64,000 nt of DNA from Oscheius sp. JU75 (lineage: Eukaryota; Nematoda; Chromadorea; Rhabditida; Rhabditidae). The translations under genes were made by a program, and so were the position numbers. The notes beneath the pieces are model-generated. The model was not told the origin of the DNA. It did no database searches and worked only from the letters and a program-made list of their open reading frames with translations. Shown piece after piece: positions 40,435 to 54,068 of this stretch; position 1 is the first letter of the stretch, and the number at the start of each line of letters is the position of its first letter. The stretch is from contig JASJZC010000007.1 in NCBI GenBank assembly GCA_037178855.1, positions 5,828,001-5,892,000 of the forward strand, given 5' to 3'.

Positions 40435-41549
40435 ATGCTGATAGCGCCGGTAAGTCCTACTCTGTTCTTGTATTATTTTGTAGGTAGCACTGCTCGTTTT
40501 GACCATAATCGAAGGAAAGAAGGTGTTCAAGGCGGGGAAGTTTCGACCAATTGCTTTGGCTACAGGTAAGAATCGTTTGCCGCTATTGTGTTCAGTTTCA
40601 GGTTGTACTTTTGGAGAAGAGTTGAAAATTTGTCGCAGACGATGTGAGCCTTCTTGTAAGGATCCCGTTCCGGTAAAAATTTATATATATTTGTTTGCAA
40701 GATTCAGAACTGCGATCTAATTTGCTCCACAGCTAAATGTGTATGTAAAAAGGGCTTCGTACGTCAAAATGGTCAGTGTATACAACATGAAACCTGTCAC
40801 GTTTTCTCACTACGAACTCATCATTTTTCAAAGGTGTACTTTCACTAATCGCAGCAATATGTATAGGAAAATCGTAAATCAAAGAAGATCACTAAGAAGC
40901 CACCGTTATTTCCGAAACTGAGTAGTACTGCTGTAACTTACAGCAGTAGGAAAATGATGACCACTTCTTCTTCAGCCAATTTTACGACTGTTCCCGGTGA
41001 CGGCTTAATGTTGCCTTCTTATCTAATTTCAGCCTGTGGTCAGTTGGAAATCTACAGTTTATGTGTTTGCGACGCAAAATGTGCAGAGGAAAAGGTCAAG
41101 GATTCGAATAGACTGATATTTCAATTCAGATCTGTAATGAATGTCAATCTGGCTGCGGATGTATTCCTCACTATGCTCGTAATGCTGAAAAACAGTGTGT
41201 CCCAGACGATACTTGCGACAAAATTACGGTACCAGCATAGAGCAGAAATCTATCATACTTTCAGACAAGAGTCACAGAGCCGACTTTTTTGGTGTTCTTA
41301 AAAGCAACCCATTCTACCAACCCAATATTTTTGAATGGTCAGTAATGTATCGATTAATCTGCAACACATAAAGGTCCTACTCCACCTCCGCTTAAAATTA
41401 CATCTACGCATAGTCCTCTGGTGGCTACGACGAGCGAGCAATCATCTCTCCGCGGTCCACCTGCCATGACTCCTTTCATATTCTACCGACAGAAACGAAT
41501 TGAGCGTAAGAAGGCTGTACTTCATGAGCTCATGTTGAAACTTGTTTAA
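40435..41549 (+). CDS. Secreted protein with two TIL domains
   Basis: Nine exons (40435-40449, 40484-40565, 40602-40672, 40702-40800, 40867-40996, 41033-41094, 41130-41228, 41265-41337, 41374-41549) join in frame to 268 residues. The start MLIAPVALLVLTIIEG is a signal peptide. The first ten-Cys TIL domain ends KCVCKKGFVRQNGQC. A Lys/Ser/Thr-rich linker leads to a second ten-Cys TIL domain (CGQLEIYSLCVCDAKC, SGCGCIPHYARN). A Pro/Thr-rich tail ends in a basic helix. TIL proteins inhibit extracellular serine proteases in nematode cuticle, gut or secretions. AATAAA lies shortly after the stop, near 41565. It is not obviously a recent copy of the mucin-like TIL gene at 3.5 kb, since the domain order and linkers differ. 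Confidence 0.87.
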
Positions 41550-41666
41550 TACGTTGTAAAAAAATAAACAGACTAGATTTCCGTATGGAAGAAGCGGCAT
41601 ATCACAGGATGGATTTCGATGAGATCGATATGAAATAGAAAGACTGCATCATATGACAAACGGGGC

Positions 41667-42748
41667 TTAATTGGGATAGTCGCTATCAGTGGACGCGTCT
41701 TCTGATGAACGACTGCTGCTGGACTGGGATGAATGATTAGATCTGTTGCGCTTGGAAGAGCTTGATAAATCGGAAGATTTACTTGAAGGGGAAGCTTCGG
41801 AAGACGTTTTAGAATACATTGTGCTGCTCGAGATCGCACTGTCGCTGCTAGGGCGTCTAAAAACTTTTTTCTTGTCGAGACTTGTTCGAGCGAACCTGGA
41901 CATTCGACGAGACTTGTTGACTCTGACAACTTCGGTAGTCTTAACACCAAGCTCTGCATAGACTTCTTCCCGAAGAAGCTCTAGCTCTGACTGAAACTTG
42001 TCTATTATGGACTGAGAGACCACTTACCCATGACATTTGCCCTTCCCACTTTTCCATCTCTGACTCCACAGTGTCGATGATGATCCTGGATATTTCTATA
42101 TGATTGCAAAATTTTCTGCCTACCCATCGGTGTAGACCCCTCTTTGGATGATAAAACTGTAAACGCAGTCTTTGAAAGCTACCCAAGACGATCTGTTCCT
42201 ATACTTGTCACGCGTTCGTTCTCTTTGAATCACAACAGCCGGCTCTTGATAAGGCACTTTTTCAGGCACCGGAAGTGGAGGTTTTTTCTAGGTTCAGATG
42301 TTTTTATTAAAAACACAAACTGATTTACCGCACGACGAGTAGGCGGATAATAGTTTCTGTTTTCCAACAATTTCGGCTTGACAAGTTCGTTTCTCGAACT
42401 CCTCAATGGTAAGGGTAGTCTCAAGCTCGGAGTCTGGCTGTTAATAAATGCAGAAAGTTCTCGATGAGGCTTCTAGAGTAACTCTTTGTGTGAAGTAAGA
42501 AATCTTACAGGCAAATTGTTGCGACGAGCTGCGTCGGCCGAAGCAGCTCTTCTTGGAATATAATGCACGCCTGTATTCGAAATTTTTGAAAGGTTACAAA
42601 GCATAAATGCACTTATTGGGCTGTTGTACATGGAGTAGGGTGGCGACATGTTAATGAGAGACTTCACACCTCTTGTGAGCCGATAGTGGTGGCTCATTAT
42701 AGTTTCTGGACTGAGGCTCCATTGAGAACTACTTGGTCTAATCACCAT
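41667..42748 (-). CDS. Ser-rich-tailed protein, weak SPATA7 resemblance
   Basis: About seven exons join in frame from ATG at 42746-42748 to TAA at 41667-41669. The N-terminus contains SHHYRLTRGVKSLINMSPPY, which loosely resembles the conserved HY...P.SM segment of the ciliary protein SPATA7. A Pro-rich stretch follows (KKPPLPVPEKVPYQEP), then FKDCVYSFIIQRGVYTDG with a coiled-coil-like segment (ELELLREEVYAELG), and a tail of almost pure Ser, Lys and Arg. The intron after MSW is 37 bases (GTAAGT...TTTCAG). The gene converges on the double-TIL gene, with 117 bases between stop codons. Function is unassigned; the SPATA7 link is a suggestion only. Confidence 0.6.
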
Positions 42749-43113
42749 CTATCCCAAATCTAAGTTGAAAAGAATTAAGTTGAAAAGCAGAAAATTAAAG
42801 AGAAAGATAGCAGGTGTGAATAGTTCAGAATAGGCAGATGTCCGGATGGGGCGAAACAGGGATTCAGTCAAACACTGCCAGCTGCAAAGGTCGTGCCGTT
42901 CGGTGCGTTGCTACGCGACGCACATTCGGGAACCAACGCAAATATAATCCAATCACTATAGCAATCTGGGTTGAAAGTGGTTAGTCCGGAAATTTTTAGT
43001 TATCACCCGAGACCACCCTATCATTAAAGATATTTAATTAGGTGAGTTCACTAAAGTACATGTTCTCAAAGCACCGGAGAAAAAGTGATTATGTACAAAG
43101 TAGGGAAACGGAA
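42749..43113. other. Short intergenic gap
   Basis: Lies between two same-strand genes. Nothing beyond the 3' region of the acid phosphatase transcript is visible. Confidence 0.5.
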
Positions 43114-44660
43114 TCAGTGTCTGCCAGGCTTGAAACCGAGATCTTTTGTGAGAGAAAAATGATCAATTGGGGCAGTGGTATTTACACCATTAAATTGAGT
43201 GGTCAGTTGGGCATTGGATACCATAGTCAGCAAAGAGAAGCCATACTTGTCCGACATCACAGCCGTGTACGGTTGCTGAATTTTTTTGCTAACGTCTTCA
43301 TGGTCATGACATCCAGCCGATCCAGTCATAATGTACACGGGTGTGGCAGCATTATGAAAGTGTTGTCTGTCCTGTTGAGGATAGACAGTTGATTCGAAAA
43401 CAGGCCAGTTTCGTTCATAGGAGTGCTGGTGACCCCAGAAGACGAGGTCCACTCCACCAGAATTAAAGAGAGGCTCTAATGCAGGGAAGCCCGACTCTCC
43501 ATTACGTGTCTAAAAGCAATATATTTCTTCCCGTACACATCGAGTCACTACCATTAAGTTCTCCGTTCCTTGGCAACCGGCTGGATTATTGTTAGAGCAA
43601 TACATTGGACGGTGTATTAGTACAATGGTCCAAGCTGCTTTATTCTAAAAACAGCACTAGAAAATGGCGGAGATGACCATACGTGTTTCAAATCATTGAC
43701 AAGCCAGTTATACTGAATCTGAGCTTCATTGCTCATCTTGTAGCCGTAGTATTCTGAGCTCAGCCCAACAACGTGGGCGCCACCAATGTCAATGCTGAAA
43801 AAATCCAATTTACAATGTTCGATACTGCCTTACCTCCAAAACTGATTGTCTTCGAGAACTCCATTGGAAGGCATGGAAAACCGTTCCTTGAAGTGAAGGA
43901 AGTCTTGACTTTGCTCATGGTTGCCAGCTATAACCTTAACCCATTTTGTTCACATCGTGATCTGTATATGTTACCATGTATGGTACATAGGCAGCGATAG
44001 GGACTATCAGATTGAGAAAATCGTCTCCGGTATCTCCATCCTTCTTGTCCAAATCATAAGCAATGTCACCAATGTGAAACACAATGTCCAGGCTTCCACT
44101 TTGGGTAGCGTTGACTAACTCCTCCAAGGAGTAGCCTTTCTTGAGTCCGAAATCACCAAAGACGGCTGCTCTGAGTGGACTTGTTGGCTTCATAGCACGA
44201 AAATTGTAGATTTCAGAAAGTTGATCGCTTGATCCAGCCGAGTAAACTAGAACAATTGTGTTAAAAATGATTCAGAAATAACACACAGTAGCGTTGTCCT
44301 GGTACGAGGCCAGTAAGGATGGCTCGGTATGTGTACCTCTTTTTGCCAGAAACATCTTTCCAACCTAGTATAGTCGTTTAATAGAGTGAGCATAATTTGT
44401 TACCTTTCTGGGATGCTGGAACCTTGCTGTCCATTTTGTTGGCATCTTTTCCATATACAACGTAGGGAAGAACAGAACTGTCCACTGTCCTAAGCCTTTA
44501 GATTTATGTTAGATTGAAACCTACGTTCGTGCATTGTTAGCCAGGTTACAGTCATTTCAGTTGGTTCACCGCCATAGCTGAGATGTAATTGTTGTACCTT
44601 GTTAGCGGTGGCTGTGCAGAAAAGTAGAAACACCGACAGTGCAGTGCAAAAAAAGTTCAT
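43114..44660 (-). CDS. Purple acid phosphatase, secreted
   Basis: The start MNFFCTALSVFLLFCTATA is a signal peptide. An N-terminal fibronectin-like domain follows (QLHLSYGGEPTEMTVTWLT). The five metal-binding blocks of purple acid phosphatases are present in order: VFGDFG, GDIAYDLD, AGNHE, VLIHRPMYC and FWGHQHSYERNWP. These hold an Fe(III)-M(II) pair that cleaves phosphomonoesters at acid pH, usually in lysosomes or outside the cell. The protein ends DHFSLTKDLGFKPGRH. The total length of a little over 400 residues is typical. It is one of two such genes in this window; the other is at 48.9-50.5 kb, with two unrelated genes in between. All metal ligands look conserved. Confidence 0.93.
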
Positions 44661-45100
44661 GACGTATGTTGATAGTGAACTGAGAACCCACTTCCTGTGC
44701 TTCCTATAAACCCTTGTTATCAAGACGTCTTTCGAACTTGCTAAAGTTTTCCGGGACACTTGGAAGCTCTGTCGCTTTTTGCTTGTGTTCGAACATCAGA
44801 GTACATTTAAGGAAGAAAAAGTTGGGATCAGCAAAACGCATAAATAGAGCAATAGGACACAAAGTAGCTTTTAAATTGTGGAAACCCAGGAAATAGAGGT
44901 AAAAAACGAAATGAAAAAGTAAATGACATCAGAAAAGAACATCGTAGCCAGCTTATTACCTTCTCCCGAGAAGTTCTCTTATATGACGACCTCAATAGCC
45001 CCGTGGAGATTATCTGTCTATATTTGTTTACCTGACTCAACTGTTTGCACAGCAGATGACCATTCAAATTACGTTCAATAAAAAAATATTAAAAATTTAT

Positions 45101-45691
45101 CTAATTGACCACCATCTTCAACTTGTTCAAAGTTGTAATGACCCCAGTGATGTCTCGTTTCTCTAGAAGTTGCTCGGGTGAAAATAAATCTCCATCGCTG
45201 AAATTTTGTACTTTTTAAAGGCTCAAAGCTAGCAACTGACGTGAGTCCAAAGTTTTTCAAACTTTCCAGGAAATTTGTCACGTTATCCGCGGCGCAGAAG
45301 AGAGGCTGTTTGTCAACGACGGGTCGTTTCAAGGCGTTGGGATTCAGTCTATCGAGGAACCTTTGTAAAGTGAGTCACCAAAAGGGCATAGTGAGTTACC
45401 TGCACAAAACTTTTCCATCATGCAAAGCTTCAAGCAATTGTTCTGGATCCATTGGGAGCCTGACTCCGGTAGTTCGACTCACCCAGGAGAGCATATCTTG
45501 TTCAAGTTCCAGGTTTCTCTTTCCTTGGAGCTAGAAATTAGGTTGCGTCAACAATTACAAGAAAAACAAACCCATCCCATTCGATAGTTCCTATTTTGCT
45601 TCGTTCCATATGTGAACGCTGAGCCGTCCCTGTTAGAAGCTAGTTCGGGGTACTGAGACTTTCCGGTAAAATGCTTCCAGCCGTAAGCCAT
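45101..45691 (-). CDS. Single calponin-homology (CH) domain protein
   Basis: Four exons (45572-45691, 45400-45530, 45241-45360, 45101-45197) join in frame to 155 residues. A short N-terminal stretch (SAFTYGTKQNRNYRMGW) recalls the calponin repeat. The CH domain spans about residues 45-150 (MLSWVSRTTGVRLP, EALHDGKVLCRFLDRLNPNA, DNVTNFLESLKNFGL, DLFSPEQLLEKRD). Single-CH proteins of the calponin/transgelin group bind actin or act as signalling scaffolds in muscle and elsewhere. It ends NKLKMVVN without C-terminal calponin repeats, which is short for a true calponin. Actin binding is inferred from family only. Confidence 0.88.
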
Positions 45692-46182
45692 GTCTAAAGA
45701 GGTGGTATTGTTAAGTTGTTACATGAAAGTAGAGTCTTAAATAGAACGGATGTTGCTCTAAGGCAAAATGAGAACGGATCCGTGGGCGTCTGAGTGGGCT
45801 CGAGTGTTTTCTTCATTCAAACAAACAGTAATGCGCGACGTTTGCTGACACATTGAATCTGTCTGAGCCAGAACTAGAGCTGGTTATTTCACAAAGAAAG
45901 ATGATCACGTTGGAAGCATGACAATTGTGCATCGTTTTGGTTGGGTGTTGCGCAGGTTTGCAAATATAACGACTGGACTGCTTAGAAGCACGCGCACTGT
46001 TGTTCTTGCTCAATGAATAAGCCGAAAGACAGACACGGCAAGAGATTTATTGAATAGAAGGCACTTTAGTTACACCGTAGTAGTTTATGGGCACGAAACG
46101 GAAACTGATATGACAATGGAAAATATGTACACCGAGAGTGACATTGGTGGTTCAGAGGATCGGCCAAGCTGTAAGGACCGGC
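45692..46182. other. Intergenic gap with a poly(A) signal
   Basis: Contains the minus-strand AATAAA at 46046-46051, which fits the 3' end of the adaptor gene upstream, and the promoter or leader of the CH-domain gene. No other feature is seen. Confidence 0.5.
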
Positions 46183-48298
46183 TTATTTCATTGAAGCAGC
46201 AATTTTGATAGCCTGAAAATGGAATGTGAGCTTATTACTTTTCCAAGTTTACTTGAGTTTTGGCCGCATCGATTTTGATGTAATCGAAATCGGAAGGAGT
46301 GGAACCGCGATCAGACACCGTCCGATCTAGATGTTCAAACAATTTTGGCTCAAAATAGTCAAGATGGGCAGTGTGAGTAATCGGACCGGCACTCTAGAAC
46401 AGATTTGTCAAATAATCAAAAAGCTACTAACCCTAGGAGCGTCGAACATTTGTCTATTTTTCGGACGAGTGTATTGAGGAACTCTCGATGTCCTTGTTAG
46501 TGTGTTGCTCCTTCTATGATCATCTCGGTCCTCTTGCTCAAGTCGCAGTTTCGCCGGCTTCTAGAGCAGTTACTTGATAAAAAAACGAACGCGTATACCT
46601 TTGATCGGTCAACGGGCGGTCCTTGAGACGGACCAATCGCCATGGACGAGCTCACGGAAGAAGTTTTTGACCCGCTTGCACTAGGGAGAACCAAATAGCC
46701 ATGAGGGATTGCATAGCTATGGGTCGGTGGAGAAGCTTTAGTGGAAAAGGTATGCCTAGAAGATATTTGTAAAGTGACTGTATATTTCTCACATCTTGAT
46801 TGTTTCTCCACTGCTTTCGTTTTCCACCTCGACCAGAGTGCAAGAAGGAGCAGGAATGGTTTGAGACAAGTTCATACCCTAGAAAAAACGAATTTGGACG
46901 GATACGTTACAGGCTTACGCGTGATCGGCTATTATACAAGATTCCAGAAGATGTCGTGGAGGACTGATGAGTGAATCGGTTCCTAGATTACAAAAATATT
47001 GACTACTGTTTATTATGAAAATACCTTATTGGCTTTGGAGGTAGCGGTGGACCGGTGTTAATAGAGTGAGAACTATGCACACTGGAAGTTTCGTCCTCTG
47101 TCGTATGATGCGATGATGTCATCGAGGAGCATCCTGAAGCGGAAGACGACGCTCGTGCGATATGTTCTCCAGATGCTAAATCATCCCCGGTTACATCCCT
47201 GAATCCTGTTTACAGTTTCTCGTACGCAGACTGATTTTCTTCTCGGCAGGCGCCATCCTCGGATTCGTGCCATTCTTCACCTTGATAGTACGAGTTGAAG
47301 CATATCGGGTGTTTCTGGGCTGAAGAAAAATGATTTTGAACAGAATAGGAAAAACCGTACCTGATGATGATCGTGGTCACGCTGGTTTCCGTCGCTGGTG
47401 ACCTCAGTCGGAGTATCTATGAGGCTCTCCGAAGAGCGTCCGGAAGACGACAAACCGAAAGAGGACAGAATCTCCTCTCCTCCACTGGCAGGGATTCGGA
47501 TATTTGGCCCACCAGGGTGCTGATCCATTGACTGCGCCAATCCACATATGCGACACATTTCCTTCACCCAGGCGTTCATCTCCTGTAAACATAAACATCC
47601 TGTTCCGTACTTTGAACCACCCATACCCTCTCGGATTGGGCCACAAAGAAAATCTCCCGCATGCGGCCATCTATCTTCAAGTGAAGAGAAAATATCCATT
47701 GAGAGACTAGTGAGAACCGAGGATATCCACACGCAGTGTCTGCCAGTTGGAGATACGAGTCAACCTGTCAGAATGCAAGTTTTTATCAGCCAATGTGTGA
47801 AGATACCTGTTCACACTTGGAGAGATCATAAGACTTTCTCACGGCCTCCTTTTTGTCGCAGTGATATTCTTCAACAATGGGTCCGCTTGGTGTCAAGGAA
47901 AGGACAAAGTAGCGTCGAATCCATTGCGACTGAAAAAAGTGGCGGTCGACCTACGGCGATGATAGTTCATAATGGATGGGTTGCGGATATTCGAAATGCC
48001 TGTTATCATGAGGGTCGAAGAGATTTAAGCTTTCTCGATGTGGTGAGAGCGAAGAAGAGGGCGCGTGATCACTATTTTCAGTCATCAAATCAGTTCAGTT
48101 TTTGCTGAAGCGTTGATGTTAACTGGTACCGCTTAATGAAAGTTGAATGTGGCGCCACAGTCCATAAATGTCAGTTTATAGACTTGGAAACATTCTAGAA
48201 AATTTTCGGGAATTTCGACTTACTCTGAACAAAGGAAGATGGATTCCACTCCGACGGGACCTGGTCAAATATCCTTCAATCAACTGCCTCTTCTTCAT
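46183..48298 (-). CDS. soc-1: Gab/DOS/SOC-1-type PH-domain adaptor protein
   Basis: The ATG at 48296-48298 opens a PH domain: QLIEGYLTRSRRSG, SQWIRRYFVLS, SYDLSKCEQVDSYLQL, REIFFVAQSE, EMNAWVKEMCRICGL. A long unstructured tail follows, with Tyr sites (NSYYQGEEWHE, SAYEKL), an SH3-type ligand PPLPPKPIR, HLDYFEPKL, and a C-terminal DYIKIDAAKTQAI. That last motif matches the SHP-2/PTP-2 phosphatase docking site at the end of Gab, DOS and SOC-1. Such adaptors pass signals from receptor tyrosine kinases to Ras. Exon joins are in phase except near 47190-47230, where the path between SAYEKL and DVTGDDLASGE is unresolved. An acceptor precedes the start, suggesting trans-splicing. It lies amid same-strand genes. 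Confidence 0.85.
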
Positions 48299-48856
48299 CG
48301 ACAACCCCCAATTTCGGTCTGAAATTCTCGAACACGTGGTAGGTTGAGTGAAAAAAGATGGACTGATTGAGAACCATGATACGGAATGCTTGTGAGTCAA
48401 AATGTTGTGGGGGAAACAGGCGCGAAATAGATTCATGGGGCACCGAAAAGGGGCGGAGCAGTTGACATCTTGAAACAATTTAGTGGATATCTAATTGGGG
48501 TGACGCAAGAGGAAGGGTGTCTGTCAGTAAACGGTAGGTGGCATGGCAGCTATAATTGCGGCAAGATAGTGTTCTTACCAAAGAACCGGCAGACCGCGAC
48601 GCGATCCGCGACGCGATGGTAACATATGGCATTGCGGGTCTGACTGTCTTAAAGGACGCCCGTATGTGGTTTAATACACGGTATCGCATTTCCACGACCT
48701 TCCAACGGCGCCAATATGCGTAATAGTCGTATGGAGGAAATAGGAGAAGTAAGAGCAGTGACTTTATGTTAAAATTCCGTATCTATGTGAAGAAGATGAA
48801 ATTTCGGGTGAACTTTTTACAGCGAAAGGCCAGCGACGGCGAGAGTGATTACAAGG
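48299..48856. other. Intergenic gap
   Basis: Between the adaptor gene and the second acid phosphatase. Open frames at 48480-48695 have no recognisable content. Confidence 0.5.
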
Positions 48857-50512
48857 TCAGAATTGTACTCCTGGCTTAAAATTCGGGTCTTTCGATAGCG
48901 AAAATTTGTCCAGATGGTTGTCGGCGTCGTTCACATCGACAAAGCGTGTGGTCAGCTGACTTCGAGAGACTACATTAAGCAGTGAGTAACCGTATTGGCC
49001 CAGAATGACGGCCGTGTACGGCTGGGGTATTTTAAGAACTACATCTTGATGGGAATGGCAGCCCTAAAGTAGATGAAATGTGAAAAAATGAGTGGCGGTA
49101 CTGCTGAGCCAGTCATAATGTACACGGGTGTTGATGCGTTATGATAATGCTGGAGGTCCGGCTGAGTGTAAACAGTTGACTTTGCGACCGGCCAATTTCT
49201 TTCATAACTGTGCTGGTGTCCCCAAAAGACCATATCAACTCCTGCTGCGTTGAAAAGGGGCTCAAGTGCCGGATACCCTGGAGCACCGTCCCTCATCTAA
49301 GTAACGATTCTTGGGTGGAACAGATTTGTAATTACAGATAAGTTTTCCCAAACATGACATCCTTTCTTGTGGTCATTGGCACAATATAGTGGACGGTGCA
49401 TGAGTACGATTTTCCATATTGACTTGCTCTGAAACGTCGAATTCATACAATTCCCCTCATTTCTACTTTCTTCAGGTCGTTGAGAAGCCATGAATACTGC
49501 AACTGAGCAAAATCTGATATGTTTTCACCATAATATTCGGAACTTATTCCAACAATATGTGCATCTCCCAATGTGAAACTAAATTCATGTTTATCAAATC
49601 TCCTGATTCATACCTCCAGAACTGGTTATCACTCACAATTCCATTAGGAGGCATTGTGAACCTGTTAGCAATGTGCGAGAAGTTCTGTGCATCCTCGTGG
49701 TTGCCAGCAAGTACCTCAAAATAGCAGACCACTCGTCAATAATTACACACTAACCATGAATGGTACGTAGGCTGTGACGCTTTCCATCTCGCTCATGAAA
49801 TCATCTCCATGAGTTCCATTTTTACCATCGAGATCGTAAGCAATGTCACCTACAAGAAACCTGCTTACAGACGATAAACTTTGGTTACCGATATGAACTA
49901 CGACATCGAAGTCGTTCTTCTGAGCTCCAGATATCAGCGAAGGAATAGAATAACCATCCTTAACGGAGAGATCACCATATATGGCTAGTCTTAAACATGA
50001 CTATGGTTTTTTTACCAGGCTTCGACTACCTGAATCGGGTATCGGGATCGACAGCAACAAAATTGAAAGTTGTCGACATAGACTGTGACGAGCCAACTTC
50101 ATAATCTGAACTGTCTGATGTCAATGAACATTTGCACATTACAATATCGTCTCCCTGATTGCAGACCGTCCAAGAACGCCCGGAATGTGTATCTCACCAT
50201 CTTCCCGATTCCTTGATCTGTCCATTCTGAAAGAATGTTGTCAAGAATTGCCCATTGAAAACTACTAGTAGTCGTGGCGTTGCATACTGTAAGGAGTTTC
50301 TTAGCGGATGTACCAAATTGCACAAACGGGTAGGACGTATCCTTCACTGGAAAAGATTTTGTGAATGCGAAAACGTACAATTGTTTACATGGTTTGAGAC
50401 TGATCCAGGTAACGGAATACACGGCCGGATCATTGGTTAAACTCAGAACAACTTGTTCAGGTTTCGGAAAAACAGAAGAAATCGAGAGCAGGAAAATAAG
50501 AGATAGGAGCAT
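48857..50512 (-). CDS. Purple acid phosphatase, second paralogue
   Basis: The start MLLSLIFLLSISSVFP is a signal peptide. The metal-binding blocks are YGDLSVKDG, GDIAYDLDGKNG, LAGNHED, VLMHRPLYC and FWGHQHSYERNWP; the end is DKFSLSKDPNFKPG. It resembles the gene at 43.1-44.7 kb throughout its catalytic half (for example NHEDAQNF versus NHEQSQDF), but the N-terminal domain is more divergent, with an extra Cys-containing segment (SLKPCKQLYVF). The first block reads GDLS where the paralogue has GDFG, so the second Gly of GDxG is Ser; the metal-binding Asp is kept. Both genes lie on the minus strand, consistent with local duplication and later separation. The enzyme is expected to be secreted or lysosomal. 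Confidence 0.92.
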
Positions 50513-51412
50513 TTGTTGATACTGTGTGCGAAATACTGCTTATCAATGTCTATCTGTGGTCTTTTATCTGAACGGCATAATCGGACGCTACGTAAAAGGT
50601 GATTGTAGCTTGAAAGCGATGTTAGGTTACAATTTGATTTGGAAAACCACTCCGTGTAGTTTGAATTTACTGAACTAAAAGAACAGAAGAATAGCCGACA
50701 TATGGGGCTAATCGTATCAAAATATTTGTCCCTCTGATAAAAACACATCTTCTGCAAATTTTCAGACAAGATTGTTTGTTTTCAGGATAGCATATATCTA
50801 TAATTGGTATCGAACAGATTACATCAGATGATACTTATTCGTGAATCCAAATATTTCTTCAATAGATGTCTAATAAATCTCTTATGGCTATCGTAGTCTC
50901 CATTGACCCCATCTGGTCCCATATTGGAATCATTTGTGAAATCAGAATGTGAAGAACAGGGCAGCACTAGCTATTTCAAGGGATCTATCGCTGCCGCCAT
51001 AGGCGACGACTTCCTTTTCTGTACCCCACCCACACGTGGTCTAAATGAATCCCGTTTTTTTACCACGCTAGTCATCAGCGCCGCCCTCATGTCGTCTAAG
51101 GACACGACCTCCTGCGCAGTCTTCATCGTCGACAGTTTTTGTGACCGGTGTTCGGGTCTTGCATATCTTGTTCGTAGCCTAGGCCATCAGCCCTGATGCA
51201 ATCATACGTATTTAACGTCTGCAGAACTTTTCCCAGATGGTTGCCAAAATTCAAGGCTGTACGCGTTTCGTCGACGGCGAACCCACCGCCCCTACTTGTT
51301 CCGCTACAACCAGTGCAGAAGCACCCGTGTAAACGTGTGATGTCCTACTTCTTCTTGCATCCCCTCACATCTCCTTCGTTTTCGAATATAGTCAAAAATC
51401 TTAAACTTGCAG
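50513..51412. other. Intergenic between divergent genes
   Basis: Holds two abutting plus-strand frames (50903-51196 and 51196-51471) joined by TGATG, without family motifs. Both strands were read between 51001 and 51360 and no convincing exon was found. A TTGCAG acceptor ends at 51412, directly before the threonine dehydrogenase ATG. Confidence 0.45.
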
Positions 51413-53056
<1,644 letters not shown>

Positions 53057-53108
53057 ATATTCAAACCAACAAAAATAAAATGCATGATAAATACAGGTAG
53101 AAGCCCGT

Positions 53109-54068
53109 TTAATACTTGGAAAGCAGTTTCTGTACATCCTGGCTGATGGCCTTCTCGGCATCATCCGAAGGAGTGACATTAGAGGCTAGTTCGAGAAACT
53201 TCTTGGCATTAGCCTAAAGATGGAGTCAAAAAGAAGTCAGAAAAAGTTACCTTGTCACTCTTCTGGATGTAGCACTTGGCAATGTAATAGAGGTTCTCGA
53301 GCCAGTCAGCCTGAACATCGTGAGCGTGAAGGAAATCGCTCAGAGCTTCATCGTAGGTAGCGGTAGGAGGGGTGGCGTAGAGGACGGAAGCAGCCTTGCG
53401 CTCCAGCCAGGACAGACCAGCAACCCCAAAAGCATACCGACCACGCATATGGTAGAGAGAATGCTCCTTGGAGTCGAGGGCAAGCGCCTTGTCAAGGTAC
53501 TCCTGAAACATTTCATCACAAGTTGATTCTAATGAATCAGAAATGTTTTCGCCTAAATTTTTTGACTTACCTTGAACTTGTACCCCTGCTCAATCTTTTC
53601 CTTGGTTCCTAGATAGTCGGTGAGGCGGCCGGTGAGCTGGAATAGTAGGATATAAACACATAACTAAGAAACTTACAATAGCGACCCACTTGACGGCCAA
53701 GAAGTTGTCCTGATTCAGGTCATATCCCTCGAGAGCATACTTCTGTCCTAAAAAATATCTTTTCCGATGGAACTCAAAGGATGTAAACAAAAAAAAATTT
53801 CTGACCTTGAGCAATCAGTTCATGCTGCTTTTTGTTGTCAGGTGTCCGGTTTGCGAGATCACGGCAGAACTTGGCCAGACGCCAGAGAAGCTCGGTTGTC
53901 TTTTCTCCGCCATCGTAGCGCTAGATCATAATAGTCAAAACCGTCAAAAAAATATACCTTCTTGAGGATATCGAATCCCTGAGCGAGATCATCGGTGCCG
54001 AAATACTTGTCTACTTCTTCGAACGACTGAAAAGCCTTGAGTAACGAAAAGTTCCAAAACCTTACCAT
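53109..54068 (-). CDS. rmd-1: RMD-1-type regulator of microtubule dynamics (TPR-like)
   Basis: Seven coding exons (54066-54068, 53958-54026, 53806-53920, 53677-53747, 53571-53636, 53251-53502, 53109-53213) join in frame to 226 residues, as I recall the size of C. elegans RMD-1. The helical repeat core is clear: YLDKALALDSKEHSLYHMRG, FGVAGLSWLERKAASVLYAT, LENLYYIAKCYIQ. RMD proteins bind microtubules and spindle poles and aid chromosome segregation; vertebrate RMDN proteins are relatives. The first coding exon is only the ATG codon, followed directly by GTAAGG, and TCTCCTAG lies just upstream, fitting trans-splicing. The gene converges with threonine dehydrogenase, with 52 bases between stops. 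Confidence 0.92.

Noticed and set aside
42005-42025. Apparent 16-base intron (GTAAGTGGTCTCTCAG) in the Ser-rich gene
   Set aside because: The next acceptor, TTTCAG, gives a normal 37-base intron that is also in frame, so the ultrashort intron is not needed.
47190-47230. Apparent 15-base intron (GTAAACAGGATTCAG) in the Gab-like gene
   Set aside because: Too short for normal splicing. A weaker donor about 18 bases upstream gives a 33-base intron in frame; the junction is left unresolved rather than claimed as unusual.
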